A DNA stretch of 64,000 nucleotides from Paraburkholderia aspalathi (GTDB lineage: Bacteria; Pseudomonadota; Gammaproteobacteria; Burkholderiales; Burkholderiaceae). The notes beneath the pieces were generated by a model. It ran no database searches. It had not been told where the DNA came from and saw only the letters and a program-made list of their open reading frames with translations. A program made the position numbers and the translations under genes. The stretch lies in the NCBI RefSeq assembly GCF_900116445.1, contig NZ_FPBH01000017.1, forward strand, positions 1-64,000, in the 5' to 3' direction. How positions within the stretch are numbered: position 1 is the first letter of the stretch; the number at the start of each line of letters is the position of its first letter. Below are positions 44,266 through 52,203 of this stretch, one piece after another.

Positions 44266-45450
44266 TTACAGCGTGTCGAGAATCGAACGCAGCATCGCCA
44301 TCATCTGGTCGATTTCTTCATTCGTGACGTTCAGTGCCGGCATGAAACGCAGCAGGTTCGGACGCGCCGCGTTCAGCAGCAGGCCGTCGGGCTGCATCAG
44401 GCGAGCCTTCTCGACGATCTGGTTGCCGATGTCCTTGCCGAGCAGCAGGGCGCGCAGTAGACCTTCACCGCGTTCGCCTTCGAAGCCGCGCTCTTCCGAC
44501 AGTTCGAGCAGCTTGGCGCGCAGATATTCGCCGCGTGCACGCACGCCTTCGAGGAAGCCCGGCGCGGTCAGCTGCGAGATCACCGAGTAGCCGACCGCAG
44601 TCATCAGCGGATTGCCGTTGTAAGTACCGCCCTGGTCGCCTGCTTCGAACACGGCGATTTCAGCTTTGGCGAGCAGCGCCGCGAGCGGCACGCCCCCACC
44701 GATGCCCTTGCCGAGCGTCATGATGTCCGGCTCGATGCCCGACAGTTCATACGCGAACAAGGTGCCGGCGCGGCCGCAACCGCTTTGCACTTCGTCGACG
44801 ATCAGGAGCAGGTTGTGTTTCTTGGTCAGCGCGCGCAGTTGCTGCATGAACTCGTGCGTGGCGGGAATCACGCCGCCTTCGCCCTGAATCGGCTCCAGCA
44901 TCACCGCGACGGTCTTCGCATTGATCAGCTTTTCGACCGATGCGATGTCGTTCAGATCCGCCTTCGGGAAACCCGGCACTTGCGGTGCGTAGATCGTGTC
45001 CCAACCCGGCTTGCCGCTTGCCGACATGGTGGCGAGCGTGCGGCCGTGGAAGCTGTGATCGAACGTGATGATTTCGAACGCGCCGTCCTTGAACTTCTTG
45101 CCCCACTTGCGCGCGAGCTTGATTGCGCCTTCGTTCGCTTCGGCGCCGCTGTTCGCGAAGAACACCTTGTCGAAGCAGCTGTGCTGGGTGAGCAGTCCGG
45201 CGAGCTTCGCCATCGGCTCGTTGTAGAAGGCCGGCGACGGATTCAGCAGCAGCTTCGATTGCGTGTTGAGCGCTTCGATCATGCCGTCGTTGCAATGGCC
45301 GAGGCTGTTGACCGCCCAGCCCTGGATGAAATCCAGATATCGCTTGCCGTTATTGTCGTAGAGCCACGAGCCCTTGCCGTGCGTGAAAACGATTTCGGGC
45401 CGGTTCGTGATGTACATCAGCGACTCGATCGGGTACTCATTGAAATTCAT
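44266..45450 (-). CDS. argD: Acetylornithine aminotransferase
   Basis: PLP enzyme of arginine synthesis converting N-acetylglutamate semialdehyde to N-acetylornithine; related class III enzymes act on succinylornithine. 394 residues. Conserved motifs: NSGAEANEGAIKLAR, HSFHGRTLATMSASG, LEPIQGEGGV, VDEVQSGCGRAG (PLP Asp), and the PLP lysine in TLGKGIGGG (about 245). It has a GGAG site. It precedes the GNAT gene. The region upstream contains a possible leader with a terminator, described separately. Confidence 0.92.
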   Translation of the reverse strand: MNFNEYPIESLMYITNRPEIVFTHGKGSWLYDNNGKRYLDFIQGWAVNSLGHCNDGMIEALNTQSKLLLNPSPAFYNEPMAKLAGLLTQHSCFDKVFFANSGAEANEGAIKLARKWGKKFKDGAFEIITFDHSFHGRTLATMSASGKPGWDTIYAPQVPGFPKADLNDIASVEKLINAKTVAVMLEPIQGEGGVIPATHEFMQQLRALTKKHNLLLIVDEVQSGCGRAGTLFAYELSGIEPDIMTLGKGIGGGVPLAALLAKAEIAVFEAGDQGGTYNGNPLMTAVGYSVISQLTAPGFLEGVRARGEYLRAKLLELSEERGFEGERGEGLLRALLLGKDIGNQIVEKARLMQPDGLLLNAARPNLLRFMPALNVTNEEIDQMMAMLRSILDTL

Positions 45451-45521
45451 GACGGCAAGCTCCAGACAGCGGGGTGAAGGGTGAGTGAGCGGTTGGCCTC
45501 AAATGAAGCAGCGGCCGGTGA

Positions 45522-45565
45522 AAACAAAAAAAGCAAACAAAAAAGCCACGGCATGCCGTGGCTTT
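45522..45565 (-). terminator. Intrinsic terminator in the argD leader
   Basis: AAAGCCACGGCATGCCGTGGCTTT is a perfect palindrome giving a 10-bp stem with a tetraloop, followed on the minus strand by a six-T run and a second T-rich stretch. It lies 72-115 bases before the argD start. Confidence 0.85.
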
Positions 45566-45626
45566 CATGATTCGAACTGCTTGCGCCGTTGTGCGGCGCG
45601 AATCCGTGACGAAGCCAGCGGCGCCC

Positions 45627-45677
45627 CTAAGGGAGCGGCGAGCGGCGACGTCGGAGTTCGGACTGGATGCGGTTCAT
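45627..45677 (-). CDS. Candidate Arg-rich leader peptide (16 codons) upstream of argD
   Basis: Minus-strand frame reading MNRIQSELRRRRSPLP then TAG. Four successive arginine codons (CGA CGT CGC CGC) lie in the middle. Its ATG overlaps the stop of the preceding 14-codon frame (ATGA). It ends about 60 bases before the terminator stem. There is no strong ribosome site, so translation would depend on coupling to the preceding frame. Too short to support alone; proposed from position and codon pattern. Confidence 0.35.
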   Translation of the reverse strand: MNRIQSELRRRRSPLP

Positions 45678-45718
45678 GCGCGAAAGAATACGACAAGAAA
45701 AGCGCTGGTGTAAACCAT
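45674..45718 (-). CDS. Candidate first leader frame (14 codons) upstream of argD
   Basis: Reads MVYTSAFLVVFFRA then TGA, overlapping the Arg-rich frame by ATGA. Hydrophobic with Val-Val-Phe-Phe. No clear Shine-Dalgarno site precedes it. Could be the translation entry for the next frame or a chance frame. Confidence 0.25.
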   Translation of the reverse strand: MVYTSAFLVVFFRA

Positions 45719-45881
45719 GAATTTGCATTGGGCGGATATTTTTTGTCCGCAGCGGCAGACCAGGTTGTACGCCGATTATGAGATCGGCGGCTGACTAAAA
45801 TGTGACATTGGCTGTTTGAGCGGCTGTCCGGCAGGGCGGAACAAGCCGGCATAAAGCGGTACAAACGGCCGCCAGAAATGC

Positions 45882-45911
45882 AAATGGGCGCTCAGGAGAG
45901 CGCCCATTTTT
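45882..45911 (+). terminator. Orphan intrinsic terminator
   Basis: Perfect 12-bp arms AAATGGGCGCTC / GAGCGCCCATTT, 4-base loop, then two more T residues on the plus strand. No coding gene ends just before it on either strand. Confidence 0.75.
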
Positions 45912-46008
45912 AAATCAGGAAGCCGGGGGTCCGCCCATCCGAAGATAGCTGCCGACGCTGATCCCGACTTATCGCAAGCAACTCTAAAAGCACAGGAGCC
46001 AAAGGTCA

Positions 46009-46401
46009 ATGAAGCACCTGACAGATGAAGAAATTACTGCAGTCGCCGCACTGCTTTCGGGCGAATGTCTCGGTACGTTTCAGGCAATGGCAGGCAGCAC
46101 TCGTGCAGCCGTCGCTCTTCATCAGGAGATGTTGCAGCTTGCCGGTGCACTGATGAGCGTTACTGCGGTGGTCGAAATCGCACTGCGCAAGCTGCTCAAG
46201 CCAGAGCATGCGGCGCTAGAAAATCAGGCGCACGCGTTGCAGATCAGACTCGACGCGTTCGTCCGTGCAAATCATCCATGCGCAAAGCACGGCCATATGC
46301 ATAGCCGTGCTTTCAGAACTCCGCTTCGCGAGCATCGACGCACCTGCGCCGATGCTACGCACTCCCTCAAACCGCGTTCGCCAGATCCGCCGCGCTCGTG
46401 A
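46009..46401 (+). CDS. Hypothetical protein, uncertain
   Basis: 130 codons with a plausible CAGGAG site ten or so bases before the ATG. The first 88 residues look like a helical protein (LTDEEITAVAALLSGECLG, VVEIALRKLLKPEHAALEN). The last 40 are Arg/Pro/His-rich and overlap both an inverted repeat (46284-46313) and the 3' end of the convergent reductase gene, and may not be real protein. No family recognised. Possibly an intact small gene with a run-on C-terminus. Confidence 0.4.
   Translation: MKHLTDEEITAVAALLSGECLGTFQAMAGSTRAAVALHQEMLQLAGALMSVTAVVEIALRKLLKPEHAALENQAHALQIRLDAFVRANHPCAKHGHMHSRAFRTPLREHRRTCADATHSLKPRSPDPPRS
46284..46313 (-). repeat. Inverted repeat beyond the reductase gene
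   Basis: Arms AAAGCACGGC / GCCGTGCTTT with a 10-base loop, 54 bases past the reductase stop. Only three U residues follow on the minus strand, so it is a weak terminator at most. Confidence 0.5.
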
Positions 46402-47398
46402 AGGAGTCCGCGTAGAACTCCTCTTCCGGCAGCCCATGATGCTGGGTGAAATCGCGCTGTGCCGACTCGACCATCACCGGTGCGCCGCACGCGTACACCT
46501 GATACGGCGACAGGTCCGGCAGATCCTCGATCACCGCGCGATGCACGAAGCCGACGCGACCCGTCCACGCGTCGCCCGCGTCCGGTTCCGACAGCACCGG
46601 CACGAACTTGAAGTTCTGAATCTCGCGAGCCCATTGCTCGGCGAGCTCGAGCAGGTACAGGTCCTTCTTGCGGCGCGCGCCCCAATAAAGCGTCATGGGC
46701 CGGTTCAGGTTCTTGAACACCGCATGTTCGACGATCGCCTTCAGCGGCGCGAAGCCCGTGCCCGAGGCCAGCAGCACGATCGGCTTGTCCGAGTCTTCAC
46801 GCAGGAAGAAGGTGCCGAGCGGGGCTTCGAAGCGCAGGATGTCACGCTCTTTTATCGTGTTGAACACGTGGTCCGTGAATGCGCCGCCGGGCATATGACG
46901 GATATGCAATTCGATCGGGCCTTCGGTGTGCGGCGCGCTCGCCATCGAATAGCTGCGGCGCTTGCCGTCTTTCAGAATGAATTCGAGGTACTGGCCGGCC
47001 AGATATTGCAGACGCTCGTTAGCGGGCAATTGCAGCTTCAGCACGACGACGTCGTCGGCCTTGCGCTCGATCGCGTTCACGCGGCATGGCAGTTTCTTGA
47101 CCTGCACATCGCCTACGCCGGCTACTTCGCGGATATCCACTTCGAGATCGGAGCAGGCCGTCGCGCAGCAGAAGAGGGCCATGCCGCGCGTCTTTTCGTC
47201 GTTCGACAAAGCCGACGACGAATGCTGACGCTGTTCGATCTGACCGCTGACCACGGTGCCTTTGCATGAGCCGCAGGCGCCGTTCTTGCAGCCGTACGGC
47301 AGACCAATGCCCTGGCGCAAGGCCGCGATCAGGACCGGTTCGTCCTGTTCCACCTGAAACTGCCGGCCGCTTTGCCGGAGCGTGACGTTAAATGCCAT
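46367..47398 (-). CDS. Iron-sulfur flavoprotein NAD(P)H reductase (AscD/oxygenase-reductase type)
   Basis: 343 residues from the ATG at 47398 (MAFNVTLRQSG). An N-terminal plant-type 2Fe-2S ferredoxin domain has cysteines at 37, 42, 45 and 77/78 (CKNGACGSC, CCATAC). An FAD domain with RSYSMAS and GGAFTDHVF and an NAD(P) domain with LLASGTGFAPLKAIVEH follow. This layout is annotated as CDP-6-deoxy-delta-3,4-glucoseen reductase or oxygenase reductase in Burkholderia. No dedicated partner oxygenase is nearby, so the substrate is unknown. A longer frame to 47449 is disfavoured. Confidence 0.86.
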   Translation of the reverse strand: MAFNVTLRQSGRQFQVEQDEPVLIAALRQGIGLPYGCKNGACGSCKGTVVSGQIEQRQHSSSALSNDEKTRGMALFCCATACSDLEVDIREVAGVGDVQVKKLPCRVNAIERKADDVVVLKLQLPANERLQYLAGQYLEFILKDGKRRSYSMASAPHTEGPIELHIRHMPGGAFTDHVFNTIKERDILRFEAPLGTFFLREDSDKPIVLLASGTGFAPLKAIVEHAVFKNLNRPMTLYWGARRKKDLYLLELAEQWAREIQNFKFVPVLSEPDAGDAWTGRVGFVHRAVIEDLPDLSPYQVYACGAPVMVESAQRDFTQHHGLPEEEFYADSFTSAADLANAV

Positions 47399-47492
47399 AG
47401 AGTGTTCGAAATCGAAAAGTCGGTAATCGTTATCGGACCCGCTGTGCAACTGTGCGGTACCTGCCGCGCTTGACGGCTACAATGCGTCCACC

Positions 47493-48527
47493 ATGAAAGC
47501 GACACGAAATTTACGCCGGCCGCGCGTGTTGATTGTTGGCTGCGGGGACGTTGGCATGCGCTGCGTGCCCCTGTTGCGGCCACACGCGCATGTCTTCGCG
47601 CTCACCAGCCACGCCGAGCGCGGTGCCGAATTGCGCGCCGCCGGCGTCACGCCGCTGGTCGGCGACCTCGACGCGCGCCGCAGCCTGAAACGGCTTGCCG
47701 GCCTCGCGCCGACGGTGCTGCATCTCGCGCCACCGCAAAAGACCGGCGACGATGACCGCCGCACCCGCGCTTTGCTCGCTACGTTGAGCACACGCCGTGA
47801 TCGGGCGATGCGCGCCGCGCGCGGCGCGGTGGCGCCGGTAGGGCGGCTGCGCCGCGAGTTGCGCAACATGAGTGCCTCATGGGCGGAATCTGAAGCAGCC
47901 AATATTGTACCCGACAGGGTGCGCTGGACCGCCGCTCCGCAAGTGCCTGTGAGGCTGGTGTACGCGAGCACGACAGGCGTGTACGGCGATTGTGGCGGCG
48001 CGTGGATCGACGAGACGCGCGCGCCGCAGCCGGCCAATGCACGCGCCAAACGGCGCGTCTCGGCCGAGCGGCAATTGCGGCGCGCCACCGCGCGAGGTGT
48101 GGTCGCTGCCAGCATCGCGCGGATTCCGGGCATCTATGCAAGCAACCGCCTGCCGCTCGCGCGGCTGGAAAAGCGTACTCCTGCCCTGATCGACGCCGAC
48201 GACGTCTACACCAACCATATCCACGCCGACGACCTGGCCGCGATCCTCGTGCGTCTCGCGACACATGGGCGGCCGGGGCGCGTGATTCACGCGTCCGACG
48301 ATACGTCGCTGAAAATGGGAGAGTACTTCGATGCGGTGGCCGATGCGTTCGGTCTCGAGCGTGCGCCGCGCATTACGCGGGCAGAGGCGGAGCAGCAGAT
48401 CGAGCCGACCTTGCTGTCCTTCATGCGTGAATCGAGGCGGCTCGTGAATCGGCGCCTCAAAGAAGAGTTGCGCGTGCGCTTGCAATATCCGAGTGTCGCG
48501 GATTTTTTCGCGAAGCGTGGAAATTGA
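47493..48527 (+). CDS. NAD(P)-binding epimerase/dehydratase-family protein (YeeZ-like)
   Basis: 344 residues of the short-chain dehydrogenase superfamily. The dinucleotide site is VLIVGCGDVGMRCV near residue 13. The YASTTGVYGD catalytic region and IARIPGIYA follow. It resembles E. coli YeeZ, an uncharacterised protein. An Arg/Ala-rich stretch of about 45 residues (around 95-145) lies between the Rossmann part and the catalytic motif and looks like an insertion. Followed by a terminator. Confidence 0.82.
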   Translation: MKATRNLRRPRVLIVGCGDVGMRCVPLLRPHAHVFALTSHAERGAELRAAGVTPLVGDLDARRSLKRLAGLAPTVLHLAPPQKTGDDDRRTRALLATLSTRRDRAMRAARGAVAPVGRLRRELRNMSASWAESEAANIVPDRVRWTAAPQVPVRLVYASTTGVYGDCGGAWIDETRAPQPANARAKRRVSAERQLRRATARGVVAASIARIPGIYASNRLPLARLEKRTPALIDADDVYTNHIHADDLAAILVRLATHGRPGRVIHASDDTSLKMGEYFDAVADAFGLERAPRITRAEAEQQIEPTLLSFMRESRRLVNRRLKEELRVRLQYPSVADFFAKRGN

Positions 48528-48554
48528 AAACGCGCCGGCAGGCGGCGCGTTTTC
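48526..48554 (+). terminator. Intrinsic terminator of the epimerase-like gene
   Basis: Arms GAAAACGCGCC / GGCGCGTTTTC with a short loop, overlapping the last bases of the gene stop region. Confidence 0.8.
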
Positions 48555-48629
48555 AAGGTATTCGGCCGAGGGAAAATCAAATGCTCGCTGCGCCAGGTAT
48601 GACCCGGTCAGATTCCCTGCCGCGCTGGC

Positions 48630-48818
48630 TTACGTCAGCGCCGGCAATGCCTCCAGCAACAGGAAACACAGCATGGCGCCGATCAGCGCGCCGATCAGGT
48701 TCGGATGATATTTGTGCCGCAGCCGCATCATGACCAGCAGTCCGCCGACCAGGACGATCCCGAGACACGTGAAAGCAATCATCACGGTCGAAATTTGAAT
48801 AGTGTCGTGGATGACCAT
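48630..48818 (-). CDS. Small hydrophobic two-helix membrane protein
   Basis: 62 residues with two hydrophobic segments (about 10-30 and 40-60) separated by a basic turn (MRLRHKYHPN). A strong GGGAGGGG site precedes the ATG by five bases, which is the main reason to accept it. No family recognised. Lies between the epimerase-like gene and rsuA on the minus strand. Confidence 0.7.
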   Translation of the reverse strand: MVIHDTIQISTVMIAFTCLGIVLVGGLLVMMRLRHKYHPNLIGALIGAMLCFLLLEALPALT

Positions 48819-48986
48819 GGCGCCCCTCCCTGAGACCTTTGTAGTCTTCGTTTAAACGAGTATAGAGCGACTTGTAAGGAAGAGCATGCTGCGATGCAGC
48901 GTGCAATCAGGTGTCCGCGAGAGCCTATGTGTGGGGGCGCACACGATTCTCCTGACGCATCAAGGCTCTAAAGGGGTCCTACCTGT

Positions 48987-49697
48987 TTACCCGCTCCGTA
49001 AAGATCCGAGGTCGGTTTCGTCGAGCCATTGCCACGCACCTTCCGCGAGCGTCGCGGGCAACGTAAGTCCGCCAATCCGCTCTCGATGCAGCGCTTCGCA
49101 CCGGTTGCCCGCTGCCGCGATCATCCGCTTGACCTGGTGATACTTGCCTTCCATCACGGTGAGGGCCAGCGCGTGCTCACCGCGCGCCTCGGCGTCGACG
49201 GCGACGATCGGCTTGGGCTCGCCGTGCAGCAAGACGCCGTCGCGCAAGGCATGCAACTGGGCGTCGTCGATGGGATGACGCGTGGTCGCGATATACAGCT
49301 TCGGCACTTTGCGTTTCGGCGACGTGAACATATGCACGAACTTGCCGTCGTCGGAGAGCAGCAGGAGGCCGGTCGTGTCCTGATCGAGGCGGCCCACGCA
49401 CTGCACGCCGCGTTCGGCGAACTGCGGCGGCAGCAGGCTGAACACGCTCAGATGATGCTGCGGATCGCGCGAACATTCGTAGCCGGCAGGTTTGTTCAGC
49501 AACAGATAGGCGTGCTCGCGATACGGCCAGACGACTCCGTCCACGCTGAAGCAGAACGTGCTGTCATCGGTTGGGAAATCGGCGTCGGCATCGGCGCAGA
49601 CGGAGCCGTCGATGCTCACGCGGCCGTCGCCGATCAGCGCCCGGCATTGGCGGCGCGAGCCGAAACCTTGTGTGAAGAGGATGCTTTCGAGATTCAT
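48987..49697 (-). CDS. rsuA: 16S rRNA pseudouridine synthase RsuA
   Basis: Makes pseudouridine 516 in 16S rRNA in E. coli (family knowledge). 236 residues from the ATG at 49697. An N-terminal S4-like RNA-binding domain (about 1-60) is followed by the catalytic VGRLDQDTTGLLLLSDDG with the Asp nucleophile, and EGKYHQVKRM near the C-terminus. E. coli RsuA is 231 residues. RsuA versus RluB rests on length and lack of a long tail. An upstream frame is antisense to the MFS gene and rejected. Confidence 0.85.
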   Translation of the reverse strand: MNLESILFTQGFGSRRQCRALIGDGRVSIDGSVCADADADFPTDDSTFCFSVDGVVWPYREHAYLLLNKPAGYECSRDPQHHLSVFSLLPPQFAERGVQCVGRLDQDTTGLLLLSDDGKFVHMFTSPKRKVPKLYIATTRHPIDDAQLHALRDGVLLHGEPKPIVAVDAEARGEHALALTVMEGKYHQVKRMIAAAGNRCEALHRERIGGLTLPATLAEGAWQWLDETDLGSLRSG

Positions 49698-49791
49698 GGC
49701 GAGCGAAGAATAACACCGCAAGAAGCGGAGCGCCGCGCCGCGCCTTAGCGACCACGATGGTCTTTCCCCATCCCGTCGCAGGAGTTCATCG

Positions 49792-51054
49792 ATGCACGCC
49801 GCTTCCTCTTCGTCGTCTTCATCCGCGCTTCGTCTGCCGGCCGCATTCCAGCGGCTCGCATGGTCGAATCTGGTCGCGCAATCCGCTGAGCAGATCAGCC
49901 TTGCCGCCGCGCCGCTCGTCGCCGTGTTCGCGCTCGGCGCCGGCGCACGCGAGACCGGTCTGCTGCAAACCGCGCAGACCTTGCCGTTCCTGTTGTTGTC
50001 GATTCCGCTCGGCGTATGGGCCGACCGCCGCTCGCGCCGCACGTTGATGACGCTCGCCGAAAGCGTGCGCGTGATCGCAATGTTGTGCGTGCTGCTGCTC
50101 CTGATGACGCATGCGCTGAGCTTGCCGCTGCTCGCCGCGCTCGGCTTCATTGCTGCGACCGGCACGGTTGCCTATAACGTCGCTGCGCCTTCGCTGGTGC
50201 CGTCGATCGTGCCGCGCGAGGCGTACGCCCAGGCCAACGGCCGGCTCGAACTGGCGCGCAGCGTCGCGTATTCGGCGGGACCGGCGCTCGGCGGACTGTT
50301 GGTCGGTTGGATCGGCGCGGGATGGGCGTATGGCTGCGCGGCCGGCCTATCGGCGCTGGCCGTCGTCTTGCTCGCGGGGCTGCGCGAACCGCTGCGAGCG
50401 GCTGCTCCCCAGCGTCACTTCCTGCTGGAACTGCGCGACGGTACGCGCTTCGTGCTGCGCGACGCGCTGCTGCGTCCGATGCTCGCCACCGCGATCTTCT
50501 TCAACCTCGGTTTCTTCGTGCTGCAGGCGGTGTATGTGCCGTACGCCGTGCATCGTTTGGGCTTGAGCGCTTCGATGGTCGGTGTGACGCTCGGCGCGTA
50601 TGGCGTCGGCATGGTGTGCGGCGCGCTCGCTGCACCGGCCATCGCGCGGCGTCTCGCGTTCGGTCGCGTGCTGATCATCGGACCGTCGTGCGGTTTGCTC
50701 GCTTCGCTCGTGATGGTGGCGACGATCGTCACGCCGTCGTTCTGGCTCGCGATGCTGAGCTTCTTCCTGCTCGGCGCCGGACCGATTCTGTGGGTGGTCG
50801 GCTCGACCACGCTGCGTCAGGCGATCACACCTGAACGGATGATGGGTCGCGTCTCAGCGCTCAACAGCACCGCGACCTATGGCGCGCGGCCGCTGGGCGC
50901 GTTGCTCGGTGCGGCGATCAGTGCGCGCTGGGGGATGGACGCGTGTCTGGTCGCGGCTGCGGCGGCTTTTCTTGTGCAGGCGTTGATCATCGTCATGTCG
51001 CCGGCGGCGCGGCTCGCGCATATTCCTGAAGGCGCAGCAGTCGTCGTGCAATGA
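49792..51054 (+). CDS. MFS transporter
   Basis: 420-residue major facilitator protein with about twelve hydrophobic helices. Between helices 2 and 3 lies the MFS motif A-like WADRRSRRTLM. The pattern resembles EntS-type exporters. Substrate unknown. It lies upstream of the RpiR-type regulator; its stop codon falls within the first candidate operator. A hairpin (51074-51090) follows. Confidence 0.85.
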   Translation: MHAASSSSSSSALRLPAAFQRLAWSNLVAQSAEQISLAAAPLVAVFALGAGARETGLLQTAQTLPFLLLSIPLGVWADRRSRRTLMTLAESVRVIAMLCVLLLLMTHALSLPLLAALGFIAATGTVAYNVAAPSLVPSIVPREAYAQANGRLELARSVAYSAGPALGGLLVGWIGAGWAYGCAAGLSALAVVLLAGLREPLRAAAPQRHFLLELRDGTRFVLRDALLRPMLATAIFFNLGFFVLQAVYVPYAVHRLGLSASMVGVTLGAYGVGMVCGALAAPAIARRLAFGRVLIIGPSCGLLASLVMVATIVTPSFWLAMLSFFLLGAGPILWVVGSTTLRQAITPERMMGRVSALNSTATYGARPLGALLGAAISARWGMDACLVAAAAAFLVQALIIVMSPAARLAHIPEGAAVVVQ

Positions 51055-51068
51055 AAACTGATTTTCAT
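51051..51068. promoter_or_regulatory. Candidate RpiR-type operator, site 1
   Basis: ATGAAAACTGATTTTCAT is a perfect inverted repeat with 7-bp arms and a CTGA centre. It overlaps the MFS stop and lies about 170 bases before the regulator ATG. The AT-rich TGAAA/TTTCA arms are the form seen for RpiR/MurR-family sites. Confidence 0.5.
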
Positions 51069-51073
51069 TGGAT

Positions 51074-51090
51074 GGCACGCGTCGCGTGCC
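51074..51090. repeat. Hairpin after the MFS gene
   Basis: GGCACGC / GCGTGCC with a 3-base loop, 20 bases past the MFS stop. No U-tract. Confidence 0.55.
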
Positions 51091-51125
51091 AAGGCGGCTC
51101 CGAGCGTCCGTGAAAACCCTCGAAA

Positions 51126-51143
51126 ATGAAAATGAATTTTTTT
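51126..51143. promoter_or_regulatory. Candidate RpiR-type operator, site 2
   Basis: ATGAAAATGAATTTTTTT shares the ATGAAAA half and the TTTT half of site 1 with the same 4-base gap. The two sites start 75 bases apart, about seven helical turns. The right half departs from perfect symmetry. Confidence 0.35.
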
Positions 51144-51237
51144 CGGCGAGATTTCTATGTAAATATACTTTCATGCATTTTGCTTACACCCCGAAGGAAG
51201 TCCTCTTTGAGGACAGTTACCAGGCCGCCTTGCTCGC

Positions 51238-52203
51238 ATGATCCATCACTCGTCCGTTGCTTCGAACCTCGCCGAGCAGGCCATCGCCACGCGCATCGCT
51301 GCTGCGATGCCGACCCTCACGCCGATTCATCGGCGCATGGGCGAATACGTGCTGGCGAATCTGTTCCGTGCGGCGACCATGCGAATCGACGAACTGGCGA
51401 GTGTGGTCGGTGCGTCGGTGGCGACGGCGAATCGCTTCGCCCGCGCGCTCGGCTTCGACGGTTATCCGCAGTTTCGGGAAGCGCTTGTACGTGGCTTCGA
51501 AGCGACGCTCGCGCCGGTAGAGCGGCTGCGTAGCGCGCAGGAATCGCTTGCTTCCGGCGACGATGTGATTGACGCGTCGCTCGAACAGGCCGCAACCAAT
51601 CTGCAATCCACTCGCTCAGCGATCGACAGCGCCGCCGCCGAGGCCGCCGTAGAAGCGATCATCTCCGCGCGTCGCGTCTTTGTGCTCGGCGCGGGTTCGA
51701 GCGCGTTCCTCGCCGGCTTGATGGAGCACGGCCTGATGCCGTATCACGACAACGTGCAGTCGCTCGCGTTAGTCGGCGGACCCTCGCATGCCGCGCGGCG
51801 TCTGTTCGCTTCGAATGAAGGCGATCTGGTGATCGGGATCGTGTTTCCGCGTTACGTCGAAGACACAATCGAACTTGCGCGGCGTGCGGCAAGTCGCGGG
51901 GCGCGCGTGCTCGCTTTGACCGACGGCCCGCGCTCGCCGCTCGCGCAATTCGCCGATCTCTCGCTCTATATCCGCTCTGAACGGCGACTTGCGGCCAATG
52001 CTGATGCCGCCGTGCTGGCCGTTATCGAAGCGCTGTGCGACGCGGTCGCCTACCGGGCGAAACGCTCGGTGAAGGCCGCGGCCGAAGTCACCGAATTCGT
52101 GCTGCCGTGGCTTACCGATCCGCAAGCTGCTGTCGCCAGCACAAGCGAGCAGTCTGTGAACGCTTCCACTCGCATTTCCCGCACTACCAAAGCCAAAAAA
52201 TGA
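51238..52203 (+). CDS. RpiR/MurR-family transcriptional regulator
   Basis: 321 residues. An N-terminal RpiR winged helix-turn-helix domain (about 20-95, ATMRIDELASVVGASVATANRFARALGF) is followed by a SIS sugar-isomerase domain (about 140-270, VFVLGAGSSAFLAGLMEHGL). SIS domains of this family bind sugar phosphates in known members. It begins the operon: its stop overlaps the iaaA start (ATGA at 52200-52203), so it is transcribed with the peptide genes and probably controls them from the candidate operators upstream. Confidence 0.9.
   Translation: MIHHSSVASNLAEQAIATRIAAAMPTLTPIHRRMGEYVLANLFRAATMRIDELASVVGASVATANRFARALGFDGYPQFREALVRGFEATLAPVERLRSAQESLASGDDVIDASLEQAATNLQSTRSAIDSAAAEAAVEAIISARRVFVLGAGSSAFLAGLMEHGLMPYHDNVQSLALVGGPSHAARRLFASNEGDLVIGIVFPRYVEDTIELARRAASRGARVLALTDGPRSPLAQFADLSLYIRSERRLAANADAAVLAVIEALCDAVAYRAKRSVKAAAEVTEFVLPWLTDPQAAVASTSEQSVNASTRISRTTKAKK

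Larger units (their letters stand above)
45451..46008. other. argD upstream region with leader-like frames and two terminators
   Basis: 558 bases without a normal gene. Minus strand toward argD: two overlapping mini-frames (45674-45718 and 45627-45677), small hairpins, then a terminator with a U-tract ending about 72 bases before the argD ATG. Plus strand: a hairpin terminator at 45882-45911 with no visible gene in front of it. A 99-codon minus frame at 45565-45864 has no domain and is doubtful. Confidence 0.55.

Noticed and set aside
45565..45864. 99-codon minus-strand frame ending at the argD leader terminator
   Set aside because: Lacks a clear ribosome site and domain. Its end close to the terminator is notable, but the shorter leader frames fit the layout better; not excluded.
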